DNA of 64,000 nt, from contig NZ_JACZCQ010000013.1 of NCBI RefSeq assembly GCF_014904705.1, positions 1 through 64,000 of the forward strand, in the 5' to 3' direction. The notes under the pieces are model-generated. The model worked only from the letters and a program-made list of their open reading frames with translations. It did not search any database and had not been told where the DNA came from. How positions within the stretch are numbered: position 1 is the stretch's first letter; every line of letters starts with the position of its first letter. Positions 17,191-25,486 of this stretch are shown here, one piece after another. This stretch comes from Nisaea sediminum (GTDB taxonomy: Bacteria > Pseudomonadota > Alphaproteobacteria > Thalassobaculales > Thalassobaculaceae). Position numbers and translations under genes: made by a program.

Positions 17191-17290
17191 CTCCTCGGCC
17201 GCCATTCCGGCCGGAGAGCCGGGATCCGGCTTTTCATGAGACGCTGACAGTGCTGATATGGATCCCGGATCACGTCCGGGAGGGCGGATT
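17191..17290. repeat. Extragenic hairpin repeat 1
   Basis: Contains 9-bp arms ccgggatcc (17219-17227) and ggatcccgg (17260-17268) with weaker outer complementarity. It resembles the repeats at 18511 and 18682 and is of the common alphaproteobacterial 'gtcat..ggatccc' type. It lies in the 261-bp gap between the island and the M20 gene. Confidence 0.5.
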
Positions 17291-17360
17291 GCGGTCTGCG
17301 ATCCGACTATCCCGCCCCTTCTTTCTGCCACCCCTCACTCCCCCAGCCCCGGAGCCCCAC

Positions 17361-18494
17361 ATGGACTTCAACGCCCTGCCCTTCGATTCCGACGCCATGT
17401 GCGCCGGCCTCCGCCCGTGGATCGAATGCGAGAGCCCGACCCACGACGCGGCTGCGGTCGACCGGATGATCGACCTTGCGAGCTACGACCTCGCGGCGAT
17501 GGGCGCGACGATCGAGCGGATTCCGGGGCGCATGGGCCTCGGCGGCTCGGTGCGCGCCAGCTTCCCGCATGCGAAGGCGGGCGAACCGGGCATCCTGATC
17601 GCGGGGCACATGGATACTGTGCATCCCGTCGGCACGCTCGCGAAGCTCCCCTTCCGGCGCGAGGGCGGGAAATGCTGGGGGCCCGGCATCCAGGACATGA
17701 AGGGCGGCAACTACCTCGCGCTCGAGGCGATCCGCCGGCTCGCCGCGGCGAATATCGCAACGAAGCTGCCCGTCACCGTGCTCTTCACGCCGGACGAGGA
17801 GATCGGCACGCCCGCGACACGGGAGCTGATCGAGGCGACGGCGCGGCGCCAGAAATACGTCCTCGTCCCCGAGCCGGCCCGCGCCGACGGCGGCGTGGTC
17901 TGGGGCCGCTATGCCATCGCGCGCTTCAACCTCCGGACCACCGGCACCCCGATCCATGCGGGCGTCGATCCGCGCCTCGGGCGCTCGGCGGTCCGGGAAA
18001 TGGCCCGGCGCATCCTCGAGATCGAGGAGATGAGCACCGACAGCTGCACCTTCTCGGTCGGCTGCGTGGTGTCGGACCAGCGCCACGTCAATTGCGTGCC
18101 CTCCGGCTGCTCGGCCGAGGCGCTCTCCATGGCGAAACGGCAGGCGGATCTGGATCAGGGCGTCGAGAAGATGCTGGCGCTGAACAATCCTGACGGAGAG
18201 GTCGGCTTCCACGTCGCACGCGGCGTCACGCGCCCGGTCTGGGAGCCGGGCGAAGCCGACAAGGCCTTGTTCGAGCATGCAAAGCGCCTCGCCGCGGATC
18301 TGGGTTTCGAAATCGACGCCCATATGGCGGGCGGCGGCTCGGACGGCAATTTCACCGGCGCGCTGGGCATCCCGACCCTCGACTCCCTCGGCGTCCGCGG
18401 CGCCGGCCTGCATACGCTGGACGAGCATATCGAAGTGGAGAGCCTCGCCGAGCGGGGCAAGCTGATGGCAGGGCTGCTGGCGACGCTGAGCTGA
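17361..18494 (+). CDS. M20 family metallopeptidase (377 aa)
   Basis: Zinc aminoacylase/carboxypeptidase of the M20 (ArgE/DapE/CPG2) family. The metal and catalytic motifs GHMDTVHP (about 81-88) and TPDEEIG (catalytic Glu, about 141-147) are present. The dimerisation domain follows (about 185-295), then the closing metal-ligand region with GGGSDGNFTGALG. The ATG at 17361 gives the usual N terminus; the frame is open upstream into repeat DNA. It is a single gene between repeats. The substrate could be an N-acyl amino acid or a dipeptide and cannot be fixed here. The cytoplasm is the likely site, since there is no signal peptide. Confidence 0.85.
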   Translation: MDFNALPFDSDAMCAGLRPWIECESPTHDAAAVDRMIDLASYDLAAMGATIERIPGRMGLGGSVRASFPHAKAGEPGILIAGHMDTVHPVGTLAKLPFRREGGKCWGPGIQDMKGGNYLALEAIRRLAAANIATKLPVTVLFTPDEEIGTPATRELIEATARRQKYVLVPEPARADGGVVWGRYAIARFNLRTTGTPIHAGVDPRLGRSAVREMARRILEIEEMSTDSCTFSVGCVVSDQRHVNCVPSGCSAEALSMAKRQADLDQGVEKMLALNNPDGEVGFHVARGVTRPVWEPGEADKALFEHAKRLAADLGFEIDAHMAGGGSDGNFTGALGIPTLDSLGVRGAGLHTLDEHIEVESLAERGKLMAGLLATLS

Positions 18495-18510
18495 TAGCGG
18501 CACCTTCACT

Positions 18511-18596
18511 CGTCATCCCGACGGACGTCGGGATCCACTGGGTCCACAATCCCGCTGTTTCATCAGTGGATCCCGGATCGGGGTCCGGGAATGACG
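18511..18596. repeat. Extragenic hairpin repeat 2
   Basis: Perfect 12-bp inner arms cgggatccactg (18529-18540) and cagtggatcccg (18564-18575), with outer gtcat/atgac ends. Such repeats are scattered between genes in many alphaproteobacteria. It follows the M20 stop by 17 bp, so it may also protect or end that transcript. Confidence 0.65.
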
Positions 18597-18633
18597 GGTT
18601 TGGGAGGCAGCCCCGAGAGCAGCGCAAGACATA

Positions 18634-18663
18634 GAATTAAGGGGGGACACGCGGCTCAATCGC
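18634..18663 (+). repeat. REP-like repeat copy E
   Basis: gaattaag, then gggggacacgc, then ggctcaatc. Same orientation as copies B and D, with two extra G residues in the core. It lies outside the AT-rich island, beyond the M20 gene. Confidence 0.55.
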
Positions 18664-18681
18664 GAAACCTGCCTCCCACCT

Positions 18682-18763
18682 CGTCATACCGGCGAAGGCC
18701 GGTACCCAGGGAACGCGACCTCGCTCTACGATCCCCTGGGCCCCGGCCTTCGACGGGGTGACG
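18682..18763. repeat. Extragenic hairpin repeat 3
   Basis: Nested arms cgtca/tgacg, gaaggccgg/ccggccttc (18694-18702 and 18743-18751) and cccaggg/ccctggg form a long imperfect hairpin. Same class as the repeats at 17191 and 18511. Confidence 0.6.
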
Positions 18764-18905
18764 ATGTTGGAATGATGGCCTCGATCCCGCCACATGGAAC
18801 GGGGCGTTGACCCGTGACGGCGGCCGGGCGGACAGTGCTCCCCAAGCGGGAACCACCCACCCGCAAACAAACAACCGGAACCAAACTCCAGGGAGATCCA
18901 CCGCC

Positions 18906-19874
18906 ATGGCCGACGCAATCACGATCCACGAACAGGGCGGTCCCGAGGTGATGCGCTACGAGGAGGTCTCGGTCGGCGCTCCGGGGCCGGGCGAGGTGCG
19001 GCTCAGGCAGACATGCATCGGGCTCAACTATATCGACGTCTACCAGCGCGCGGGCGTCTACAAGTTCGACCTGCCGGCCTGCATCGGCATGGAGGCGGCG
19101 GGCGTGGTCGAGGCGGTCGGAGACGGTGTCGAGGTGGTGAAGGTGGGCGACCGGGTCGGCTATGTCATGGGCGCGCCCGGCGCCTATGCGACCGAACGGA
19201 TCTACCCGGCGGAACGGCTGATCCCGCTGCCGGACGATATCGGCGACGAGCAGGCCGCAGGCTCCATGCTGAAGGGGCTCACCGTCTCCTACCTCTTGCG
19301 CCGCACCTTTCCGGTGCAGGCCGGCCAGACCGTGCTGCTGCACGCGGCGGCGGGCGGCGTCGGGACCATCGCCTGCCAGTGGCTGAAGAGGCTCGGCGCG
19401 ACGGTGATCGGCACCGTCGGCTCGGACGAGAAGGCGGAGATCGCGCGGGCGCATGGCTGCGACCATCCGATCGTCTATACGCGCGAGGATTTCCGGGCCC
19501 GGGTGATGGAGATCACCGGCGGCGAAGGCGTTCCCGTGGTCTATGACGGCGTCGGCGCCGCGGTCTTCGAGGGCTCGCTCGGCGCGCTCGCCCGCTTCGG
19601 CACGCTGGTGCATTTCGGCGCCGCCTCCGGCCCCGCGCCCGCGGTCGATCCGAAGCTGCTCGCCCCCAAGGCGCTCTACTTCACCCGCCCCGGCCTCGCC
19701 CCGCACACGGCGACGCGGGAGCTCACGCTCGATATCGCGGACGCCCTCTTCCAGAAGATCCGCGAGGGCGTGAAGATCGAGATCAACCAGAGCTACGATC
19801 TCAAGGACGCCGCCGAGGCCCATCGCGCACTCGAGGCGCGGGAGACCACGGGTTCGACGATCTTCAGGGTCTGA
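18906..19874 (+). CDS. qor: NADPH:quinone oxidoreductase, zinc-free MDR family (322 aa)
   Basis: Medium-chain reductase that passes electrons from NADPH to quinones or enones. The GroES-like N half is followed by a Rossmann domain with the AAAGGVGTIACQW motif (about 150-162), which is diagnostic for the QOR branch. No zinc cysteines are seen, as expected. The start ATG 18906 gives MADAITIHEQGGPEVM, the usual beginning of this family; the frame is open for 99 bp upstream without homology. It stands alone after the repeat-rich gap. The family call is strong and the in vivo substrate is uncertain. Confidence 0.88.
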   Translation: MADAITIHEQGGPEVMRYEEVSVGAPGPGEVRLRQTCIGLNYIDVYQRAGVYKFDLPACIGMEAAGVVEAVGDGVEVVKVGDRVGYVMGAPGAYATERIYPAERLIPLPDDIGDEQAAGSMLKGLTVSYLLRRTFPVQAGQTVLLHAAAGGVGTIACQWLKRLGATVIGTVGSDEKAEIARAHGCDHPIVYTREDFRARVMEITGGEGVPVVYDGVGAAVFEGSLGALARFGTLVHFGAASGPAPAVDPKLLAPKALYFTRPGLAPHTATRELTLDIADALFQKIREGVKIEINQSYDLKDAAEAHRALEARETTGSTIFRV

Positions 19875-20058
19875 ACGGGCGGAGGAACCGGCTCCGACCG
19901 GAGGACCCGCCGGCGTGACCAGACGCGGACGCCGAACCGGGTGACCCGCGCCCCCACTTTTCTCATGAGAATTTGGAAATAGGGGCCAGCCCCTCAGCTT
20001 TCCTTGACCTTATGTATCGAATAACCCTTCGACGAAAATGAACCCGACCAACGTCGGC

Positions 20059-20859
20059 TCACTGTTTCACCGCAACAATTTCCATACAAACGCGGTAACG
20101 CTCACTTATTCCGTATTTCATAGGCTTGAAACCGCATTCCTCAAGCAAAGAGAAAAGCCGCGTCCTGCTGAAATTATGATAGTGCTCGATCTCACCCAGG
20201 TACGGATTTGATTTTTGCAGGGTTAGCTGTTTCCAGATTATATTTTCAGTGTTCGGCATTGAAATTATGAGGCAACCATCCTTTTCCATTTTGGAAAATA
20301 GAGAATCCAATACTGTCTTTGGATACGGAATATGCTCCAAAACATCCATCATGCTTACAACGGACAAGTTCTTCGAAAAATCCAAATCCTGAACGAGATC
20401 GCAATAGGCTTCGAAACCAAGTTTTTTCATGACGTCGACATTGTCTTCCCGCAGGTCGACGCCTATGGCGTCAAAACCATATTCCTGGGCGGTAAACAGC
20501 AAAGACCCATTACCGAACCCCAGATCCAGCCAAATGCCACTGGCTTTGTAGGGAATCACTTTCTCAATTATGCGAGCCGAGATTATTCTCTGCTTCTCAA
20601 GCTGGTATCCCACTTTCTGATTTTCATTCGTCTTCGAAAATATCAACTTCAAAGCGTCATCACTGAAATATCCATCAACAAACTGATGATGGCAGACTCC
20701 GCAATCCATCCACTGCATTGTCGGAGGAATTTCCGGCCGATAAAGCGGGTGATCTCTGCAATCTCCGACCAGAGATTCTCTTATTTTTCCGGACCCGCAC
20801 AAAGGGCACGTTTCATATTTTTTTCTGATTTCCATTGACGAGATCACTGCTCTTTTCAT
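20059..20859 (-). CDS. Class I SAM-dependent methyltransferase with zinc-ribbon N terminus (266 aa)
   Basis: N-terminal Cys pairs (CPLCGSGK and CGVC) form a probable zinc ribbon. They are followed by a Rossmann methyltransferase domain with motif I LDLGFGNGS (about 111-119), an acidic strand end (GVDLRED) and the post-motif DVLEHIPYPKTVL. The layout is that of methyltransferases acting on sugars or small molecules in surface-polysaccharide or glycosylation loci. Base composition is clearly lower in GC than the neighbours, suggesting transfer. It lies 45 bp downstream of the OGT-type gene on the same strand, so it may modify the same glycan. The target is unknown. Confidence 0.75.
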   Translation of the reverse strand: MKRAVISSMEIRKKYETCPLCGSGKIRESLVGDCRDHPLYRPEIPPTMQWMDCGVCHHQFVDGYFSDDALKLIFSKTNENQKVGYQLEKQRIISARIIEKVIPYKASGIWLDLGFGNGSLLFTAQEYGFDAIGVDLREDNVDVMKKLGFEAYCDLVQDLDFSKNLSVVSMMDVLEHIPYPKTVLDSLFSKMEKDGCLIISMPNTENIIWKQLTLQKSNPYLGEIEHYHNFSRTRLFSLLEECGFKPMKYGISERYRVCMEIVAVKQ

Positions 20860-20904
20860 GACATCTCAAGGTGAATGACAGAAGCGCGAGGCTGGCCCCT
20901 TGAA

Positions 20905-22290
20905 CTACTCCGGTTCTTTAACCCAAATATCCTCGGGCGGCTTGCCCTCGAAATAGAGATCATACGCCTGCCGCAAGCCGTGCTCGAAATTGCGCGTATA
21001 TCGCCAGGTGTCGAAAAGCGGCTCTTTCATGCGGTTTTCCGCCAGCCTTGTCTTGATCGACGACAGCTTGTCGGGGGCAGACGCCAGTTCGAGGATGCGT
21101 TTTTCGTACTCCTCCTCCGTCTCGGCGATCAGCTCCGGCAGGCGAACCGCCCTCAGAAGGCTTGCCGCAACGCGTGCCGCAAACTGTTTCCCCTGCTTGG
21201 TCACGACCGGCAGCCCGCCCCAAAGGGCATCGCTGGCGGTCGTATGGGCATTACAATTGAAGGTATCGATGAAGAGATCTGCGTGCTTGTGGCGCGCGAG
21301 ATGCTCCGGATGCGGGAGCTTTCCCGCGAACACGAGACGCGCGGGATCGACGCCGCGTTTCTCTGCTTCTTTCCGGAGGTTATATTCTGCCCATATGTTC
21401 GACCTGAACAGCCAGAGAACGCTGCCGTCGACCTTGTCCAGGAGCCTCATCCAGACGTCGAACTCGCACGGGCCGATCTTGTAGTTGTTGTTGAAGCAGC
21501 AGAACACGAACCCGTCTTCGGGCAGGCCGAAGTCCGCGCGCGTCGTATCGGTCTTCGCAATCTCGCGCGTATTGTCATTGGGCTGGTAGCTATGCGGGAG
21601 ATAAATGATTCTCTCCGAATAGAACCGGCGCTGGTCGTCCGGAATAATGGTGGGGTCGGCGACGATGTAATCGATAAAGTCCGCCCCCATGGAGCCCGGA
21701 TAGCCGAGAAAATTGATCTGAACCGGGGCCGGACGGTGCCGGAAAATGCCGGAGCGCGCGTCTTCGGTATAGCCTTTGAGGTCCACGGCAATGTCCAAAC
21801 CATGCGATCGCGCGAGGTCCGCAACGTCACGGTCCGAAGAGTCCGCGACATCGAAAAAATGATCAACATCGCCTTCGGCACGTTTCCGCCAGTCTCCCGA
21901 CCTGATGCGTCCGTAACTGTAAGCAAACAGTTCAAACCCGGCGCGATCGTGCTCGCGCAGTAGCCCCGCGATCAGGAACATCGTCGCATGATCGTGAAAG
22001 TCGGCGCTGAAGTAGCCGATTTTCAAACGTTCCGGACGTGTCTGCGGCAAAGCGGGGAACGGGAGTGCCGACTGCCGGTCTTTTTCCGATGCCCAGGTCC
22101 TGGATCTCATGAAATGCTTTTCCGCGTTATCAACCCGCGACAACAAGAACCAACCTGGACCGGCTCTTGTCGTTGTGCCGAGCAGCGTATCAGAGAGTGA
22201 AGCTGCGCCCGCAAGGTCATACAGACTTCGCTTCCGACGAAGCAAATGACAAGTCGGCCAGAAACCGCCCGCGACATCCCTTGCGGGCAT
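20905..22290 (-). CDS. O-GlcNAc-transferase-type (GT41/SPINDLY) glycosyltransferase without TPRs (461 aa)
   Basis: The C-terminal catalytic region of GT41 enzymes is complete. It has KIGYFSADFHDHATMFL, the DLKGYTEDARSGIF segment, APVQINFLGYPGSMGADFIDY, the FNNNYKI segment with catalytic-site residues, and DTFNCNAHTTASDALWGGLPVVT for the UDP-sugar. The usual N-terminal TPR repeats are absent. The first 60 residues only weakly match the linker before the catalytic part, so the gene may be 5'-truncated or may use a separate acceptor-binding partner. It would transfer a sugar to protein (often flagellin in bacteria) in the cytoplasm. The methyltransferase gene follows 45 bp later. Confidence 0.75.
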   Translation of the reverse strand: MPARDVAGGFWPTCHLLRRKRSLYDLAGAASLSDTLLGTTTRAGPGWFLLSRVDNAEKHFMRSRTWASEKDRQSALPFPALPQTRPERLKIGYFSADFHDHATMFLIAGLLREHDRAGFELFAYSYGRIRSGDWRKRAEGDVDHFFDVADSSDRDVADLARSHGLDIAVDLKGYTEDARSGIFRHRPAPVQINFLGYPGSMGADFIDYIVADPTIIPDDQRRFYSERIIYLPHSYQPNDNTREIAKTDTTRADFGLPEDGFVFCCFNNNYKIGPCEFDVWMRLLDKVDGSVLWLFRSNIWAEYNLRKEAEKRGVDPARLVFAGKLPHPEHLARHKHADLFIDTFNCNAHTTASDALWGGLPVVTKQGKQFAARVAASLLRAVRLPELIAETEEEYEKRILELASAPDKLSSIKTRLAENRMKEPLFDTWRYTRNFEHGLRQAYDLYFEGKPPEDIWVKEPE

Positions 22291-22579
22291 CTTCCGCGAT
22301 AGCTCGCGCCGGCGTCTGCGTCACTGTCGATCCCATCAGGTGACAACAAGACCTATCGACGAGCCGGCAGCAGGAACTGGTCGGACATATTATCCACCGC
22401 GCTCTTGAAAGCGTCCACCGGCTGCACCCCGGCGGATGACGTTCTAAGACATGAAACCGACCCATTTCGAGCTTTCGGCACGCCTGCACCCTGGACAATA
22501 CTGCCAGTGGCAAGCGGCCAATCGTCCGTTTCATAGACGAGTGCCGGACCAACGGCACCCACCCGGAGGATCCATTCAC

Positions 22580-23248
22580 ATGACAGACGCGGTAATGGCG
22601 GTCTGGGGCGACGCGACGCCCGAATGCGACGCCGAGTTCAGCGAATGGTATCACCGCGAGCATATCCCGGAGCGGGTCGCCATGCCGGGCTGGCGCAACG
22701 GGCGGCGCTACCGCAAGCTCGGTCGCGGGAAACACAGGTACCTCGCGGCCTACGATGTCGAGCGGCTGGCCTGCTTCGACGATCCGGTCTACCGCCAGGC
22801 GCTCGACAACCCGTCGGACTGGACCCAGCGGATGATGCGGGAGTTCCGCAATTTCGTCCGCGCGACCAGCCGCGTCCGCTTCTCCAGCGGCGAGGTGCTG
22901 GGATCGGTGGTCGCGACCGTGCGCTACGCGCCGGGCAAGGGCGACGCGGAGGAAATCGCCCGCTGGCTTGCCGGCTCCGCCCTGCATGACATCCGCAACC
23001 GCGAGGGCATCACGCGCGTGCAGCACTGGGAGGCCGATCTCGGCCGCTCGCTCACGAAGACCGGGGAGCAGTCGATCCGCACGGGCAAGGACGGCGAGGC
23101 GCCGTTCACGGCAGTGATCGAGGGCACCGACCGCGCCTTCGTCGAGGCGGCGCTGGAGGAGGCCGGGATCGTCGAGGGTCTCAAGGCGCGCGGTGCGGCG
23201 CGGATCGAGGCCGGGCTCTACCAGATGATGTTCGCGCTGCACGAGTGA
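22580..23248 (+). CDS. EthD-like / dimeric alpha-beta barrel protein (222 aa)
   Basis: Two tandem ferredoxin-like halves are apparent. The first starts MAVWGDATPECDAEFSEWYHREHIPERV, split by family-typical 'W(Y/H)xxEHxPER' residues, and the second starts near residue 112 (VLGSVVATVRYAPGKGD). Proteins of this fold are small oxidoreductase- or monooxygenase-like enzymes or binding proteins. The start is ATG 22580, with CGGAGGA 8-14 nt upstream. The stop overlaps a possible GTG start of the GST gene, so the two are probably one operon. No specific reaction can be assigned. Confidence 0.55.
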   Translation: MTDAVMAVWGDATPECDAEFSEWYHREHIPERVAMPGWRNGRRYRKLGRGKHRYLAAYDVERLACFDDPVYRQALDNPSDWTQRMMREFRNFVRATSRVRFSSGEVLGSVVATVRYAPGKGDAEEIARWLAGSALHDIRNREGITRVQHWEADLGRSLTKTGEQSIRTGKDGEAPFTAVIEGTDRAFVEAALEEAGIVEGLKARGAARIEAGLYQMMFALHE

Positions 23249-23295
23249 GCCGACCGCATATCCCGACCGGTCCAGGAAAGAGCGGAAACCGCCCC

Positions 23296-24141
23296 ATGAA
23301 GATCATCCCGAGCACCGCCCCGGAACTCCCCTCCTCCGGCCTGCACCTCTTCCATTTCGGAACCTCCTCCTGCTCGCAGAAGCTCCGCATCGCGCTCCGG
23401 ATGAAAGGCGTGTCCTGGACGGGCCATATCGTCGATCTCTCCGCCCACGAAAATTACGGGGCCGACTTCCTCGCACTCAATCCGCGCGGGATGGTGCCGG
23501 TGCTGGTGCTCGACGGTGCGGTGCATGTCGAGAGCAACGACATCCTCATGCTTCTGGAGGAGCGCTTTCCGGAGCCCTGCCTCTTCCCCGCGCCGCAAAG
23601 GGAGGAGATCTCGGCACTGCTGGCCGAGGAGGACGCGCTGCATCACGATCTCCGGCGCCTCAGCTTCCGCTTCGTGCATGGCCGCAGCGGCACGACAAAG
23701 ACTCCGGAGCTGATGCGAGCCTATCGCGAGGGCGGGCCCACGGATGCGAAGAAGGAAGCAGAGATCGCCTTCTACGAACGGCTCGCGGAAACCGGGCTCG
23801 ACGAGGAGACCTGCAGCGCCTCGGCGGAAAGGTTCCGCGCCGCCTTCGACCGGTTCGAGGCGCGGCTGGCGGATCATCCCTTCCTCATCGGCGACCAGCT
23901 CACGGTCATCGACATCGCATGGTTCGTCTATGCCTACCGTCTCACCGCCGGGGGCTATCCTCTGAAAGAACTGCATCCGCGGATTCACGCATGGTTCGAG
24001 GCGCGGCGCGAGATGCCGGGCTGGGAAGAGGAAGTCGCCCTACCGCCCGTCGTGGTCGAGCGCGCCGCGGCAGCGCTCGCGCGGGATAGGGCGAAGGGAT
24101 CGACGCTCGCCGCGCTGCTGGGGGCCCCAGGCTCCGGCTGA
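23296..24141 (+). CDS. Glutathione S-transferase family protein (281 aa)
   Basis: Thioredoxin-like N-terminal domain (about 15-95) with FHFGTSSCSQKLRIALRMKG at the glutathione site, NPRGMVPVLVLDG (cis-Pro loop) and ESNDILMLLEERFP. An all-helical C-terminal domain follows (about 110-260), with the conserved IGDQLTVIDIAWF helix. The ATG at 23296 has AGGAAAG upstream, but a GTG at 23245 would give a GTGA overlap with the upstream stop and is also possible. It is likely co-transcribed with the EthD-like gene. Its role may be detoxification or thiol transfer; the substrate is unknown. Confidence 0.8.
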   Translation: MKIIPSTAPELPSSGLHLFHFGTSSCSQKLRIALRMKGVSWTGHIVDLSAHENYGADFLALNPRGMVPVLVLDGAVHVESNDILMLLEERFPEPCLFPAPQREEISALLAEEDALHHDLRRLSFRFVHGRSGTTKTPELMRAYREGGPTDAKKEAEIAFYERLAETGLDEETCSASAERFRAAFDRFEARLADHPFLIGDQLTVIDIAWFVYAYRLTAGGYPLKELHPRIHAWFEARREMPGWEEEVALPPVVVERAAAALARDRAKGSTLAALLGAPGSG

Positions 24142-24273
24142 ATTCCACCAGAAACAGGACTGCAACCTGCGTGTCACTGGACCGCGCGGCTAAAAAGAGC
24201 TTACATTTCAAGTGGGAACGGTAGTGAATGGGCGCGCGGCCGGGATACCCCGCGCCAGAGACGGAGAGATGAG

Positions 24274-25110
24274 ATGAAACGTCTTCTGGGCATTGTCGTC
24301 GGCGGCCTCGCGGTCCTTCTGGTGGTCGTCGCCGGGATCTTCTTCTTCGTGCTGTCCAATCTCGACGGCATCGTGAAGGACGTGATCGAGAGCCAAGGCT
24401 CGGAGGTCGCGGGCGTGCCGGTGACCGTCACCGGGGTCGAGATCAAACCGTTCGACGGGCGCGGCGCGATCAGCGGGCTGACGGTCGGCAACCCCTCCGG
24501 ATTCAAGAGCGACAGCGCGGTCGAACTCGGCGGCATCAGTGTCTCGATCGACACGGCGAGCGTCACCCAGCCGGTCATCGTCATCAAGGAAATCTCCGTC
24601 GACCGGCCGAAAGTGACCTACGAGCTTGCCCCCGGCGGCAACAATATCGACGCGATCTCCGCCAATGTGAAGAAGAGCACGGGCGACGGTTCGGCGGGCA
24701 AGGCGGAGCCGGGCGAGAGCGACGCGGCAGAGCGGAAGCTCGTGATCGAGGTGCTCAACATCCGTGGCGGCACGGTGCGTGTCGCAGCCTCCACAGGCAT
24801 TCTCGGCGACCAGCAGATCGAGGGCAGCCTGCCGGACATCACGCTGCGCGACATCGGCAAAGACAGCGGCGGCGCGACGCCCGAGCAAATCGCGGAGAAG
24901 GTCATGGCCGCGATCACCTCGGCGGCGAGCCAGACGGCGGGCACGCTCGGCGTCGGCAAGACGCTCGAGGGACTGAAGGACAATCTCGGCAAGCTCACCG
25001 GCGGGGCGATCCCGACCGACAGCGAAAGCACCAAGAAGGCGCTGGAGGATGCCGGAAAGAAACTCGACGGCACGGTCGGCGAAGGGCTGAAGAAGCTGTT
25101 CGGCAACTGA
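24274..25110 (+). CDS. AsmA-like membrane-anchored periplasmic protein (278 aa)
   Basis: A single N-terminal membrane helix (residues about 5-27) is followed by an AsmA/DUF748-like beta region. It has VPVTVTGVEIKPFDGRGAISGLTVGNPSGF and a repeat of the same 'IRGGTVRV' strand pattern near residue 165. The C-terminal third is low in complexity and rich in Lys, Gly and Asp. AsmA-type proteins take part in lipid transport or outer-membrane assembly in the periplasm. The ATG at 24274 follows GGAGAG. The gene stands alone and is followed by a strong hairpin. Confidence 0.6.
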   Translation: MKRLLGIVVGGLAVLLVVVAGIFFFVLSNLDGIVKDVIESQGSEVAGVPVTVTGVEIKPFDGRGAISGLTVGNPSGFKSDSAVELGGISVSIDTASVTQPVIVIKEISVDRPKVTYELAPGGNNIDAISANVKKSTGDGSAGKAEPGESDAAERKLVIEVLNIRGGTVRVAASTGILGDQQIEGSLPDITLRDIGKDSGGATPEQIAEKVMAAITSAASQTAGTLGVGKTLEGLKDNLGKLTGGAIPTDSESTKKALEDAGKKLDGTVGEGLKKLFGN

Positions 25111-25122
25111 CGAGCACAAAGA

Positions 25123-25155
25123 CCGCGCCGGGCCGACAGGTGCTGCCCGGCGCGG
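25123..25155 (+). terminator. Hairpin after the AsmA-like gene
   Basis: Perfect 11-bp arms (ccgcgccgggc/gcccggcgcgg) with an 11-nt loop, 12 bp after the stop. There is no T run, so it may work with Rho or as an mRNA end stabiliser. Confidence 0.5.
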
Positions 25156-25486
25156 AAACGCCAGCGGAATATGCGAAGCGCCGCTGAGTAATGCCGGTCA
25201 GTCCGGCCCCGACGAATACCCCCGAAATCGTTCCCTTCGGTCAGGACGGATCGGCTCCGCCGGTCTCGAGAGCGCTCCGTGCGTACGGCGGCACGGCGGC
25301 ACGGCGGCACGGCGGCACGGCGGCGCCATTGCCGGAATGATCGCCATCGTGCGCACATTTCTGAAATTCCGAAATTTTTGTGCCATTTTTTTCTTTTAAA
25401 AGTTGCATTCAAATTCATACTAAATATCGCCTTTTGAAGTGAAAGGCGCAGAAAACTCTCAGATATCCTTTGAAAGGGGACTTATC
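25156..25486. other. Intergenic region with tandem repeat and AT-rich promoter zone
   Basis: The left half holds a short tandem repeat (25285-25324). The right half (25360-25480) is AT-rich and leads to the secreted protein gene, with AAAGGGGA at 25472-25480 as its ribosome binding site. No coding frame was recognised. Confidence 0.5.
25285..25324 (+). repeat. Tandem 8-bp repeat, five copies
   Basis: Five perfect copies of ACGGCGGC in a row. It lies in non-coding DNA 160 bp before the secreted protein gene. The copy number of such a repeat may vary between strains. Confidence 0.9.
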
